NCBI GenBank assembly: GCA_950295325.1
Contig: OX485803.1
Location: forward strand, 6,322,001-6,386,000
From: Polytrichum commune
Lineage: Eukaryota; Streptophyta; Polytrichopsida; Polytrichales; Polytrichaceae
Direction: 5' to 3'
Length of the DNA: 64,000 bases
Made by a program: the position numbers and the translations under genes. Below the pieces are notes generated by a model. The model made no database searches, was not told where the DNA came from, and saw only the letters and a program-made list of their open reading frames with translations. Below are positions 33,591 to 44,297 of the stretch, in pieces. Each line of letters starts with the position of its first letter. Within the stretch, counting starts at the first letter, position 1.

Positions 33591-35407
33591 CCCATACTAC
33601 ACGTGTTTCATATCTTAGGAGAAGTGAGCTAGTTGGCAAAAGTAACCATTTAAGACCCATCTACCTTATGTACGTTATCTTACGACCATCGTGCGACGGA
33701 AACTATTATTATTAATTATTAGGTTTCCTTACGACGCATAAGATATTCAACAGAGGCACTCGAATGTCTTGAAAGACAAAAACAAGAGAAACACACACAC
33801 ACTCACGAAACAAAACAACAAACTGTGGATCTGCTGCCATATTCTTTGAGGTTTTTAGTCTACTATCCGCATTCTTTCCGATCCGCGCGGTTCGAATCAG
33901 ACTTCAAGTCGAGGCGCTGTAAGTAGCACCAAATCGCCGTTTGCCGGGAGCCTCTTGAAATTGGGTAATTGTGTTTGGGGATGAGTGTCTTGGGAAAGAA
34001 ATTTTGGGTAATTTATCCGCACTTTGAGATTTGCGTCGTGGGTTTTAATTTTATTTTGTCTTTCCTGCATTCTTGCCCACTTCCCGCTCCCGATCCACCC
34101 AAATCGAAGCCGCAAATCGATCGAGCCGCACAGGTGTCATCCATTTTAGTTTGTTGTTTTTTTCTTGTTTAAAATTTTTGGTTCGGTGGTTGTTTCACAT
34201 CTTTAGATCTCTGTTTTGGGTCCTTTGGGGCTCTGGGTCTTTGGAGTTTTGGTATTGAGAGATCTATTCTTGGTGGGGTGTGAGCTTGGAGATTTTGGAT
34301 TTGAAATTCGGGTTGTTTGAAAATTTGGCAAAGGGATTGGATCTTGTGCCTCTTAGTGGTGTGGAATGAATGTTTGTTGAATGCGGTCATTTGTTATTTG
34401 GTTCTTTGAAGGTTAAAGTGAGCTTCCAACTCTGTGGGCTTCACTTTAAGATTTGTACTTTCCCGAATTCAAGGATCTGGAATACCATGGGTTTTTTAGA
34501 GAGGGATTGCAATGTGATTCCCAGGATGTGAATACCAAGCTTTGTTCATTTAAGGGCACCACAAGCTAATTTAAACCTTGTTTTCTGAGCTCAGCAATTG
34601 AGCAATGCTGAGTTTTTGCAAGGAATTCTTGCCCTTGCCTCTTGAATGTCATCTGGTGCGGTTATTTGGCAGATCGATTTTTCTGTGAACTTGGAGGATG
34701 AATAGATAATGTGATCGCAAAAGAAGAGCAAGAAAAGACTCCCCCTCCAAGGTTGTCAGGCGGCGTAGAAATCTACAGCTGAAAATTCTAGATCATCTTT
34801 AACTTACTCTCCGGGGTTTAGGGTTCTGTGGATTCTTCTGAATTGCACGGAATTGAGCCTTCTGCCTTAACTGGAATAACTTACACATAAGTTGGGTTGA
34901 AGGATAGCGAAAAGCATGAATCCAAAGTAATAAGGATGTTCTCTTGAATAAACTTAACTACCGGGTGTTGATTTTTTAAACTATTTCAGGTCTTCGTCTT
35001 ATCTCTTCTGATTTCCTTGTGTCCAAATGCAGATCTTAGGGTTATACACATGCTATACAACAACCTGCAATTTTCTTTCTATTTCTTTGTAGTTTTTGAT
35101 TGCTTCTGTCCTTTTGATTGCTTTGAATTGAGTGTGTAACTCCTAAAGCTTTAGATTACCTATCTCTCTTTGATTCTTGTTCTGCTTTACTAGTGACCTT
35201 TAATCTGTAAGTGTTGATGTCTGAACATTATTACTTACAAGGACATGATTTGCGTCAAGGGGCCCATAATACATCAGATTGTCATGTGTAGAGTTAATTT
35301 TTTTTATTAGTTTTATTCCCTCCTTTGGCGACCTTATTCTTGCTGACATGATTATTTTGATGTTTTATTTTTGCTACCTATCCAGGACTACTTCTTGAGT
35401 GCAAGAA
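33591..35407 (+). promoter_or_regulatory. Upstream region and 5' UTR intron of the GDP-fucose synthase gene
   Basis: A likely non-coding first exon ends near 34132 (GAGCCGCACAG|GTGTCATCC), and a likely acceptor (TATCCAG) lies at about 35384, 24 bases before the ATG. That makes a leader intron of about 1.25 kb. A CA repeat (CACACACACACTCACG) at about 33791 may lie in the 5' leader. A diverged repeat copy (TTTAGGGTTCTG..., 34745-34920) sits inside the intron. No TATA box is confidently placed. Confidence 0.5.
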
Positions 35408-37676
35408 ATGGATACAGGTGCAAAGATCTTTGTTGCGGGGCACCGAGGCCTTGTTGGAGCTGCAATCATTCGAGCCCTCAACAAACAGGGCTACAACAAC
35501 CTGGTTCTAAAAACTCACAAAGAGCTTGACCTAACCCGGCAAGCAGACGTTGAAGATTTCTTCCACTCTGAGAAGCCTGATTATGTGATTCTAGCTGCTG
35601 CAAAAGTGGGTGGAATTCATGCCAACAGCACCTATCCTGCAGAATTTATTGCAGTAAACTTGCAAATTCAAACCAACGTGATCGATGCCGCTTACCGCGC
35701 AGGGGTGAAGAAGCTTCTGTTTTTGGGCTCTTCATGTATTTATCCGAAGCATGCTCAGGTGCCCATTGTTGAGGATTCCCTTTTGACAGGGCCTCTGGAG
35801 CCCACAAATGAATGGTATGCAGTGGCGAAAATCGCGGGGATCAAAATGTGCCAGGTTTGTGTTTTCTTCGATCTTTTTTCCTTCTCAAAGATGATGCTGC
35901 AGGTGCTCATTATTCTTGAATAACATAACGTTTTAATATACAAGATTAACATGAAATTGCTCTAAATCTTGTAGGTCTGTGCTTGGAGAGAAGTGCTACT
36001 GTTAGGTCTTGAGTTTCTATGAATATGTCTTTTTAGCAGCTCTGGGTAAGGCAAACGTGCCTAATTTGGTTACTTTTCTTACTTGGATACCAATATATGA
36101 GTGGTATGTGGTTAGGTGTAGATCTAAGAATGGACACCAGAAAGACATGTATTTAAAAGAGATTGGACTACATACTCAAATTTTGTAATCATTCTAGACT
36201 CAGAATTCAACATAATGGGGGGGGGGGGGGCTTACCTGGTCGTTTTTGTGGCTCTGGCACTTTTGGCTTCTAAAAATCTCATATGAAATTTGCAGACCCA
36301 AGAAATCTTCTAACTCTGAAACCCAAGCTGAGAATATGGCAAACAACAAAACTTAACCATTTAAGACATGCATACCTATTACTTATGTAGACACAATGGT
36401 CTGCTGGAACTGAAAAAGGTTCTGTCTTTTACTGATCAAATTTGATGACAAGAGCGAAGTTGGCAGACACAAAATATGAAGAACACTTACAAAAGAGCCA
36501 CTAATTCTAGAGACACTGTCTTGTAAACAATAGCTGCGTCCTTCTCCCATGTTCTCTTGTTTCTGACTTCTCATTTTGTTGCTCTCAACTCCACTGGTAT
36601 ATTGGTGAAAGAAATTTTGATATTGTAGACTTTCTTGTAGTTCTTGTCCATCTGGTATTGTCATTTTTGTGTGCCAAGAAGCAGCAGCTATTAGAGTTAT
36701 CCTTTAATCCAACCAGTCTTTTGGTCGGGGATTGGTTATTTTGCATGCAACACCTTCCATGTTTGGAATGTTTTTGGTGCATGCTTGTTGGTTTGAATGA
36801 ACATTCTATATCAGGTATTGAGGTCAAACTCATTTTAGCATGCCAAGAGGTGCTAAAGATGACCTTCGATGAACTGAAATAGATTGCTCTTCATTCACAT
36901 TCAAACACTACCTCCCAACATTCACCACAAGTAGAAAGAAATTATTGATATTGCATACATAAAAACCAATGGGAAACCATGGGGGACCAACTCCCAACAA
37001 AAAGCCCCATTGACTTGGAAGGATAACTCTATTGCCTTTAGAAATTTTTAGAAGTGCATTTCTAACTGCTGTTTATAGTTCTGAATGCCTACTTCACTCT
37101 TGTCATTATTCGGATTTGATCAGTGAAACAAAAGACTTTTTTTTTTTTAAGTGGCTATCTGAAAATTGATGTTTGAACATAAAAATACAGGCATACAGAA
37201 TGCAATACAAGTTTGACGCCATCTCTGGAATGCCGACAAATCTGTATGGTCCTCATGACAACTTCCACCCCGAAAACTCGCACGTGCTCCCCGCGTTGAT
37301 TCGACGCTTCCACGAAGCGAAAGTGAAGGGATTGAAAGAGGTGGTTGTGTGGGGATCAGGGTCGCCGCTTCGGGAGTTTCTTCACGTTGACGACTTAGCT
37401 GAGGCAGCTGTATTCCTCATCCAAAACTACTCGGGACATGAACACGTGAACATGGGAAGTGGGTCCGAGGTCACGATCAAGGAGCTTGCCGAGATGGTGA
37501 AGGAAGTTGTCGGATTTGAAGGGCAATTGACATGGGATTCATCGAAACCTGACGGAACCCCACGGAAGCTCCTTGACAGCTCGAGCCTTGCAAAGTTGGG
37601 ATGGAAGGCACAAATTCCGCTCAAAGAAGGCCTTGTGGAGACGTACAAATGGTATTGTGAGAACTACAATGTATAG
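35408..37676 (+). CDS. GER: GDP-L-fucose synthase (GER, 310 aa)
   Basis: Two exons, 35408-35854 and 37191-37676, joined at CAG|GCATAC in phase. The enzyme converts GDP-4-keto-6-deoxymannose to GDP-L-fucose (3,5-epimerase/4-reductase, NADPH) in the cytosol, supplying fucose for cell-wall polysaccharides and glycoproteins. Visible SDR features: the nucleotide-binding loop AGHRGLVG near residues 9-16, [18 protein letters not shown] with the catalytic Ser, [11 protein letters not shown] carrying the Tyr-x3-Lys pair, and [41 protein letters not shown]. The length matches plant GER proteins (about 310-330). The ATG at 35408 ([11 protein letters not shown]) is the family-typical start. The 1.34-kb intron carries two MITE-like repeats. 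Confidence 0.96.
36046..36240. repeat. Family A dispersed repeat (GACACCAAAAAGACATGT core), GER intron copy
   Basis: It begins GGTAAGGCAAACGTGCCTAA, holds ATGGACACCAGAAAGACATG and AAAAGAGATTGGACTACAT, and ends with a 14-base G run and CTTACCTGG. The same family occurs at 39040-39391, 40703-41079, 46147-46430, 46467-46839, 47203-47535, 50535-50882, 51942-52100 (partial) and 53533-53776. Confidence 0.7.
36693..37034. mobile_element. Family C MITE (AGAGTTATCCTT ends), GER intron copy
   Basis: Inverted ends TAGAGTTATCCTT. The middle holds a palindromic segment GTCAAACTCATTTTAGCATG/CCAAGAGGTGCTAAAGATGAC. Related copies lie at 41389-41755 and 42064-42745. Non-coding. Confidence 0.65.
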
Positions 37677-38399
37677 GGTTTACTGCCATAATGTATGTAG
37701 GCATTCATTAATTAGTAGTGCACCGGTTGCGACTTGCTACCTCTCGGGAATGTTAAAAAACTTTTACGTATATGTAGTGAGGAATGGCTTGATAACTAGT
37801 GCAAAATAGTTTCCAGGACAATTCTGGAATCATTTATTCATGCTGCAATGCTTTCAATGGGTGTTTGTGTCTACCGCCATCCGTGGTGGACCCTAAAAGA
37901 AATTACCTTCCTCATCATAAATGAGTAGGGTTGGTTTAATGATCGATGTTTGTTTGGTTCAGGCTGGCTCTTTTCCCTTATCAAAAGTATGTGTATGTTC
38001 ACATGAAATCAACCGGACATAATTTCTGTCTTGCACAACAACCTGGATTCCAATGATTATTATCTCTTGTAGATAAATTCTTGGATCCAAGTGGACATGT
38101 CTTGGTCAAACACCAGCCTTTGGGGTGCAAAATGGTTCAATGTCCTTCTGAAGAGAACACTTCTACTATTACTCACTTCTAGTTGGTTTGGTTGGGATAC
38201 CCAGGAAGTCAATGATCAACACCAGCTGGACACTAACTACTTTAGGCACACCTATAGAATCACTTGTGAAGATTGCATATATGCTCTTCAAAGACTCATC
38301 ACAAATTGAGGTTTAGCCACCCTAATATCATTCTTATGCCATTGGATTTGTTAAAATTTCCTAATAGAATGGTCTTTCAAACCTGGCTTTATTGCACAT
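37677..38399. other. GER 3' flank
   Basis: It holds the GER 3' UTR and intergenic DNA. No further gene is supported. Confidence 0.4.
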
Positions 38400-38943
38400 C
38401 ATAAGAGGTTAATGCCCCCTTCCCACCTGACTTTACCAACTAACCAAAGTATTTCCAAAATACCAGGTAAAGCTCCCTCGGTTATGGTGGAGGCATCCGG
38501 TTATCCCAATGCACCTACAAGAACTTGCTCTTGAGATTTTCAGGTAGGTTTTAGTTAATTAGCTTTCACACATGTTCATTGTTTTATTTACCAAGCAATG
38601 AATATTGGGTAGTTTTTGTCCCATCTCCAAATGCCTTACCACTCACTTATCTTACCATCGGTTTTTGTTAATGGAGCTCCTCGTGCCCTCATAGCTAAGA
38701 CTAAAAATCAACCAATCACAAGGGCGGGAGGCGACACTCTTAAAGGTCCTATATTCTTGCCTCATGTTTAGGTACCGATGGGAGGGTCGGTGCTTGAGGC
38801 TTAAAACCTCCACTTTTAAGCCATGCCACATCATTTGCCAACTAGGCTTGGCACTAGATAATGTCGATGGTGTGAAGGCCGGGTTTTTAGAACCAACTTT
38901 TAGTCTTAGCTAAAGTCGGGTGGGAAGGGGGCATAAACCTCTT
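38400..38943. mobile_element. MITE-like element, AGAGGTTWATGCCCCCTTCC ends
   Basis: The left end AGAGGTTAATGCCCCCTTCC and the inverted right end AGAGGTTTATGCCCCCTTCC both continue CACCYGACTTTA, giving about 33 bp of terminal inverted repeat. A second internal inverted pair is TAGCTAAGACTAAAA. No clear target duplication, no coding capacity. Confidence 0.75.
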
Positions 38944-39039
38944 GGAAGTAACCGAAATAAACTTGTCTATCTTGAGAATGCATTTGTATTTATGTCTTTA
39001 TTGTTGTATCTCCACATGCATGTGTATTCATTGGACTGT

Positions 39040-39391
39040 ACCTACTATAGGCACTTCCAGCTTTACAAACAATTGGTGGTAGTTGGATTAGATTGAGAAT
39101 TACCTAATCTAATTAGCAATTGTCCATCATAGATTGTCATTTCATGTTTCAAAATTGGGGTTGAGATGCAAAAATGAAGATTCTCTTTCACTTAAACAAT
39201 CACATAGATTCTCCTAATTGAGTTGGTTATTGAACCTATAATGGTGTCTACATTTTGAGCATAGAATCCACTCTCATTGTAACACTCTCATGTCCTTTTA
39301 ACTTCACTTAACTATATACAAGTCTTGGCAATGCCATCAACCACTTAACTATAGGCATCCAAAGAATAGTGACCACATAAGGCCCACATAC
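39040..39391. repeat. Family A dispersed repeat copy
   Basis: Contains AGGCACTTCCAG near the left end and GTGACCACATAAGGCCCACA near the right end, as in the copy at 50535-50882. Confidence 0.6.
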
Positions 39392-40031
39392 CCTATGTAA
39401 AATGAGTACAAAATTTATTTTTTTGGAGACAAAAGGCCAAAAAGATAGTGCTTGAAAAACAATAAAAATTTGAGTCTTACAACAGGATCTTAAAACCATC
39501 AAATTCAATACATTGTCTGCACAGTCTCTTTGATTCAGTACTGGTGGAAAGTGGTACTTCTAAATGTAGATACAGTGAAAAATCTGTACATTCTTTTCAG
39601 AACAATTCAATTTATATTGTATTTCCAAATTGATTTCTCACTTGATGCATCATGTAGCACTCCTTGTACAGTTTATTGGATGCCAGTAAGATAATTCCTG
39701 CACACAGAAATGATTCGAGAATTTAAAATTCTATTGTTCGAATCAGCAATACAAAGATACTTTGAAACAAATAAAACTAGGTGTGTATGCCTCAATGTGT
39801 ACAATACAAATACAAATACAAGTACAATACTATACACCAATGCAATCCCTTGCAATCTTCAATTGGGGAAGATAATAAAATACAAAAGAAACTGACTTGA
39901 GTAAATCAAAGCTCTCTGTGTCGTTTGAGGGATCTCCATTAGTGTATATTAGAGCAGCAAATGACACAAATTTGCACGGTATAATTTTGTGAGCAAAAGG
40001 AAAAAGAGGATGTTGTCATGGGGTCCATCAT

Positions 40032-40276
40032 GGCCGGGGATTCGTGGCACTCACTAAAAATCATCCGTGCGGATGAAAAAAACACAGGAATCATCTAAAT
40101 GGCTATTTTTGGGCAATTTGATTCCGGAAATAGAGTCAAAGGCCCCGAATTAGTCTAGTGACGTCACATTGAACGAATCGGCCCTCAACCCCATAGGGGG
40201 GGTTTTTTTATTGGAGCCACTTCATCCACGATATCTTGGATGGATGATTTTTAGTGAGTGCCACGAATCCCCAGCC
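40032..40276. mobile_element. Mutator-like MITE with perfect 9-bp TSD GTCCATCAT
   Basis: Perfect direct duplications GTCCATCAT lie at 40023-40031 and 40277-40285. The terminal inverted repeats are about 35 bp with one mismatch: GGCYGGGGATTCGTGGCACT followed by CACTAAAAATCATCC. 245 bp, no coding capacity. It is the cleanest transposon footprint in the window, so the insertion is probably young. Confidence 0.95.
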
Positions 40277-40702
40277 GTCCATCATGGCTTAGTACAAAGG
40301 CTTCAGGAGAATTCTATAGTGTTTTTGAGCTCTTGCCCCAATAAAATTCGATTCTCAAGTAGAAGAGCATGTACATTACAAAACAGCAAGTACTCACCAG
40401 CATCAAGAAATACCTGAACCACTGCAAGGTATTTTTCTACTTGAAATATGGTAAATTGCTGGCTAATGGGTGCCGATGTGCTTCAAGACCTGATACATTC
40501 ACCTTTTGCTGCAAAAGTAATTGACTACTTTTAGTAGAGAACGAGGGGGATTGATATAGAAGTAAATGACTTGGTGTTGTTTCCTCACTACTAAACAATA
40601 CTTTGATAAAATGAATAATTTAAAGTTCAGGTTTTAGGAAGGATGCCACTTTTTAAATGTGGTGACATCTTCATAGTGTGGTGTCTATATTTTGAGCATA
40701 TA

Positions 40703-41079
40703 ACGTAAGCGGGCCTAATTTGGTTAAGCATTTTCAACAGACTCCTATATTTGAGTGATGTGTGAGTAGGTGTGGATCTAAGGATGGACACCAAAAAGAC
40801 ACCAGATTAAAAAAGATTGAACTATGTGTTCAAAATTTGTCAACCATTCTTGGCTCAATAAAGAACATAAGTGGGGGCACGTATATGACCATTTAATGAG
40901 GAAGAAAATGTTCACTTTCATAATAAATAAGATAAAAGCATATGAACTCCAAATATTATGCGAAAAACAACTACAAACACAATTTGGATTTGCTAATCAT
41001 CTTGCAGTAATTGCGTGATTCATATCCCACGAGAAGTGGTCCAAAGCTAAAAGTGTCCATTTAAGGCCTGCTTACCTAA
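40703..41079. repeat. Family A dispersed repeat, full-length-looking copy
   Basis: The left end GTAAGCGGGCCTAATTTGG and the inverted right end GTAAGCAGGCCTTAAATGG form terminal inverted repeats. Inside are GGATGGACACCAAAAAGACA and GATTGAACTATGTG. It behaves like a MITE of about 380 bp. Confidence 0.72.
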
Positions 41080-41388
41080 TTCCAGAAAGTCAACGTGAGA
41101 AGATAATGAGAAGTATAGACCTGAAGTGCAGTGCTTGGGCAGAACAGCTATGACAGGTTGGAATGAGCTCGAAATTGGTATTATGGACACAACACGTAAG
41201 TGCTGCCCATAACCCCCCTTTGGAGGCCGCAAGATCATTGACATCATCTCACCTTCCAACACCTTGCTTGCCATCTCAGCTGCAAAAAAAAAAAAAAGGT
41301 ATTCCATAAGCTGGAAATTTTTAATCCCTAAACCTCAGACACTCTTAGAAGAGCTCAGATAAATGTATGCAACTACTAATGCTCGAGG

Positions 41389-41755
41389 CAATAGTGTTAT
41401 CATTCAACTCAATGGGACTTTACATTGAGAGTTGGTTCCTTATGATTTTCCATTGGTTGTTTTGTATACAAAATCCATAATTTCTTTCGAGTTGTGGTGT
41501 ATGCTTGGAGGTAGTATGTGAATTTGAAAGAACAATCTATTTTAGTTCATTGAAGGCCAAACTCAATTTAGCTCCTCTTGGCATGCCAAAATGGGTTTGA
41601 CCCTCAATGTACCTATATGGAATGTTCTTCATTGAAACCTCCACAAAACCTCCAAGCATGCCCCAAAATCATACTAAACATGGAAGGTGTAGTATCCAAA
41701 ACAACCAATGTTTGACCAAAAGTCGTGTTGAGTTAGAGGATAACCCTTATAATGT
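41389..41755. mobile_element. Family C MITE copy
   Basis: Inverted ends around AATAGTGTTATC and (inverted right) TATAAGGGTTATCC, each followed by a CAACTCAAYG-like tract. The interior matches the GER-intron copy in inverted form, including GGCATGCCAA and CAAGCATGC. Confidence 0.62.
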
Positions 41756-42063
41756 GCCATGCATCCAATCACGCTTATGTGATGTACCTGCAAAAGGAGT
41801 CTGTGAGGCAAATTGGAGAAACTCATCAGCTGAGCATCCAAAAAGTAATCTGGCCGCGCGATCAAAAACCACTACCACAATAGCACAACTCTCAGTTGCA
41901 ATAGAGACCTGTCCACACAAACCTCCCATTATGTACGTTAGTATACTCTAAAGAATTTGGACACTTGTTGACATCTATTTGAAGATTATAAAATCTTAAT
42001 ATTGACACCATATGACATACATGCCTCAACTTGGCACCACCAAGAGTGTCACTAAAATATTGC

Positions 42064-42745
42064 AAGGAAGTTATCTTATCCTTACTTGAATGTGACTTTT
42101 CATTGGGAGTTGCTCTCTTACGATTTCCAATTAGTTGTTTTGCATACAATAGCATTAATTCTTTCACGTGTGGTGCATGCTTGGAGATAGTGTTTGTATT
42201 GGAATGAAGAGAAACCAATTTCGGTTCATTGAGGGCCAAACTCATTCTAGCATCTCTTGGCATGCCAAATAGAGTTTCACCCTCTACAAACCAATATAGT
42301 ATCTTCTTTGTTCAAACCAGTATTGGTCTAGTATATAGGTAAATGTGTGGTATTGATAATCAACATCAACAGTGGTATCAAAGAACCTACCTGTTGGTAT
42401 AAAAATTGTAATGCCAAGTCAAATACTGATATTTGGTGGCTACCTCAAGGTGGGAGAATCTTTGTATACCCGAGTTATGATTTAAGTCGATACCATTCTA
42501 AACCATATTGATACTAGGATGATTTTGCTTAGGTATGAAGATTCTTGCACGATATGTAAACTCAAATGATATCAAAACCAAGTATATCGTCAACTATCCA
42601 TACCTGAATGGTATCCCAAAAAAAAGTGGTACCAGACCAACACTGGTTCAAACCTTCAAACTATCTCCAAGAATCCACCAAGAAGGTCTTAAATGCAAAA
42701 CAACCAACTCCTGACCAAAAGTCATGTTGAGTTAGATGATAACTC
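42064..42745. mobile_element. Family C MITE copy split by a hAT-type insertion
   Basis: The left part (42064-42317) and right part (42646-42745) together make one family C element: GAAGTTATC...GTTGC on the left; CAACTCCTGACC...GATAACTCTAG on the right. The hAT-type MITE at 42318-42645 interrupts it, so the C copy is older. Confidence 0.7.
42318..42645. mobile_element. hAT-type MITE with 8-bp TSD GTTCAAAC
   Basis: Terminal inverted repeats CAGTATTGGTCTAGTA and (inverted right) CAGTGTTGGTCTGGTA. Perfect 8-bp duplications GTTCAAAC lie at 42310-42317 and 42646-42653. Length 328 bp. The CAGTRTTGG ends and 8-bp duplication are hAT hallmarks. A diverged copy lies near 28868-29065. Confidence 0.9.
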
Positions 42746-44297
42746 TAGTGTTGTGGGGTTTAGTGTACAAAACAGGAACCATATCCTACATGTTGTTTAT
42801 TGTACTTCCAAGTGTAAGGTTATGAAACTTTTTCGTCGCAAGGATAGATTCCTCAAGTAAGGCATAATGACTGTTCGATTAACCTAACAAATGTGGGTTG
42901 ATTGACATTCACCATCAGTCAATGAAGAATTGGGTACTCAAACTACTTACCAGTAATTTGTACAAGTGTTTTGTTGTTGGTGCATTTGGATTTCGTGGCC
43001 TCCTCCTACAAAATTCACAAGGATGCACGTTGGGGCCATAGCTGGTGCTTTCCTCGGACAACACACGCTCGCAGGAACCACAGACTTTGTAACTGCCAGG
43101 ACAATAACAAATGTTTAGATTCCAACTTGCAATTTGGAGCGATGGAAAATTTGCTTGCAAAGCATTCGGGATGGAGGAAACTGAAAAACCTCAATCATAA
43201 TAGGTTTCAGGGGAATATGAGAGGGTCAGGGGAAAGTATGAAAACCAGATGGAAATGGGATCGATGGCAACAATGCTGCACAAGGGTATTTGGATGTCTG
43301 CCATAGCTGCTGCTACGGAGACACAAAAACAGGTGGGCTATGTCACCTTATGATGCCTGGAAAGAAAATAACCCACAAAACTCAGAAGATGCACTCTGCA
43401 ATAAGATTCTCGACATGCATTAATTGAGAAGATGAAAGATATAGGCTATAGGGCGCTTTGGAGACAACCAAAAGATGCTTTGCACTCACTACAAGGCCAG
43501 TCATATCATTCTTCAAAACAGAGAACACTGAAGTTGCACGAGTTACAATTTCTTTGATGTGATCTGGTGCGATTGAGCGGTTGAAAAATCTCCAGCTCAA
43601 ATTCTAGTCCATCCTTTCTCTTTATCCGGGTTTAGGGGTTTGGGGCTTTTCTTTCGAGTTGTACCAAATTCAGCCTTTCTACCTCAACTAGAACATCCTT
43701 CACATAACAATGCTGGACTGAGGAGCTTGAAAAACTTCCCATAAACCTCCTCACCCACACATATATGATATTCCCCAATTTTAAAACTGTCCAGATGATG
43801 AAATGGCAGACTCATCAGCTAGACACTCGTGAATTAAGACAGATTTAGGGTTTTGAGGTTTTGGGGTTTTCTTCCGAATTGCACCCATAAGACTTCCTAT
43901 CTCAACTGAAGCATCCTTCACATGGGTAATGCTGTACAGAGGAGCTCGAAAAACTGCCTAAAAATGTCGCAAACACCTAAGTTAAGATAGTCCTCATTGA
44001 AAATATTTGAAGTTCCAGGTGATCAGAAATGGCGGAAAGAATGACATCATCAGCATTGAAGACACTCCGACTGATGTATCATTGACTGTTTAAAAGTTAT
44101 GTCTCAAGAATGAAAAGACAATGTTGGGAATAGGTGACGAGTGGATGAATTTAAGCAGGATGGATGGTTATGGCTTCATAGTCCACAAACGCACAGGAGC
44201 AAATGGATGAGGAAAAGAGAACAAGAGTGGATGAGAAAATGAAGAGTCACAAAATAAGAGGGGGCCAAAGGGAAGACGGAGCTTCAAAGAAACGACG
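42746..44297. other. Intergenic region upstream of the DUF676 esterase
   Basis: Apart from the duplicated segments above, no gene is supported. A cysteine-bearing minus-strand open frame near 42915-43160 (KVCGSCERVLSEES, CEFCRRRPRNP) is not recognised. The esterase promoter presumably lies in the last few hundred bases. Confidence 0.4.
43555..43965. repeat. Duplicated segment (TTTAGGG...GAATTGCAC...TCCTTCACAT), two copies
   Basis: 43555-43745 and 43835-43965 share TTTAGGG/TTTGGGG-rich tracts, a GARTTGYACC motif, CTCAACTRRARCATCCTTCACAT and GAGGAGCTYGAAAAAC. A third diverged copy is in the GER leader intron (34745-34920). Function unknown. It may be a retained promoter-like or transposon-derived module. 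Confidence 0.6.

Noticed and set aside
42915-43160. Minus-strand Cys-rich frame (CGSC...CEFC)
   Set aside because: The CxxC pairs are suggestive but no family fits and nothing around it supports an exon. Noted in the intergenic entry only.
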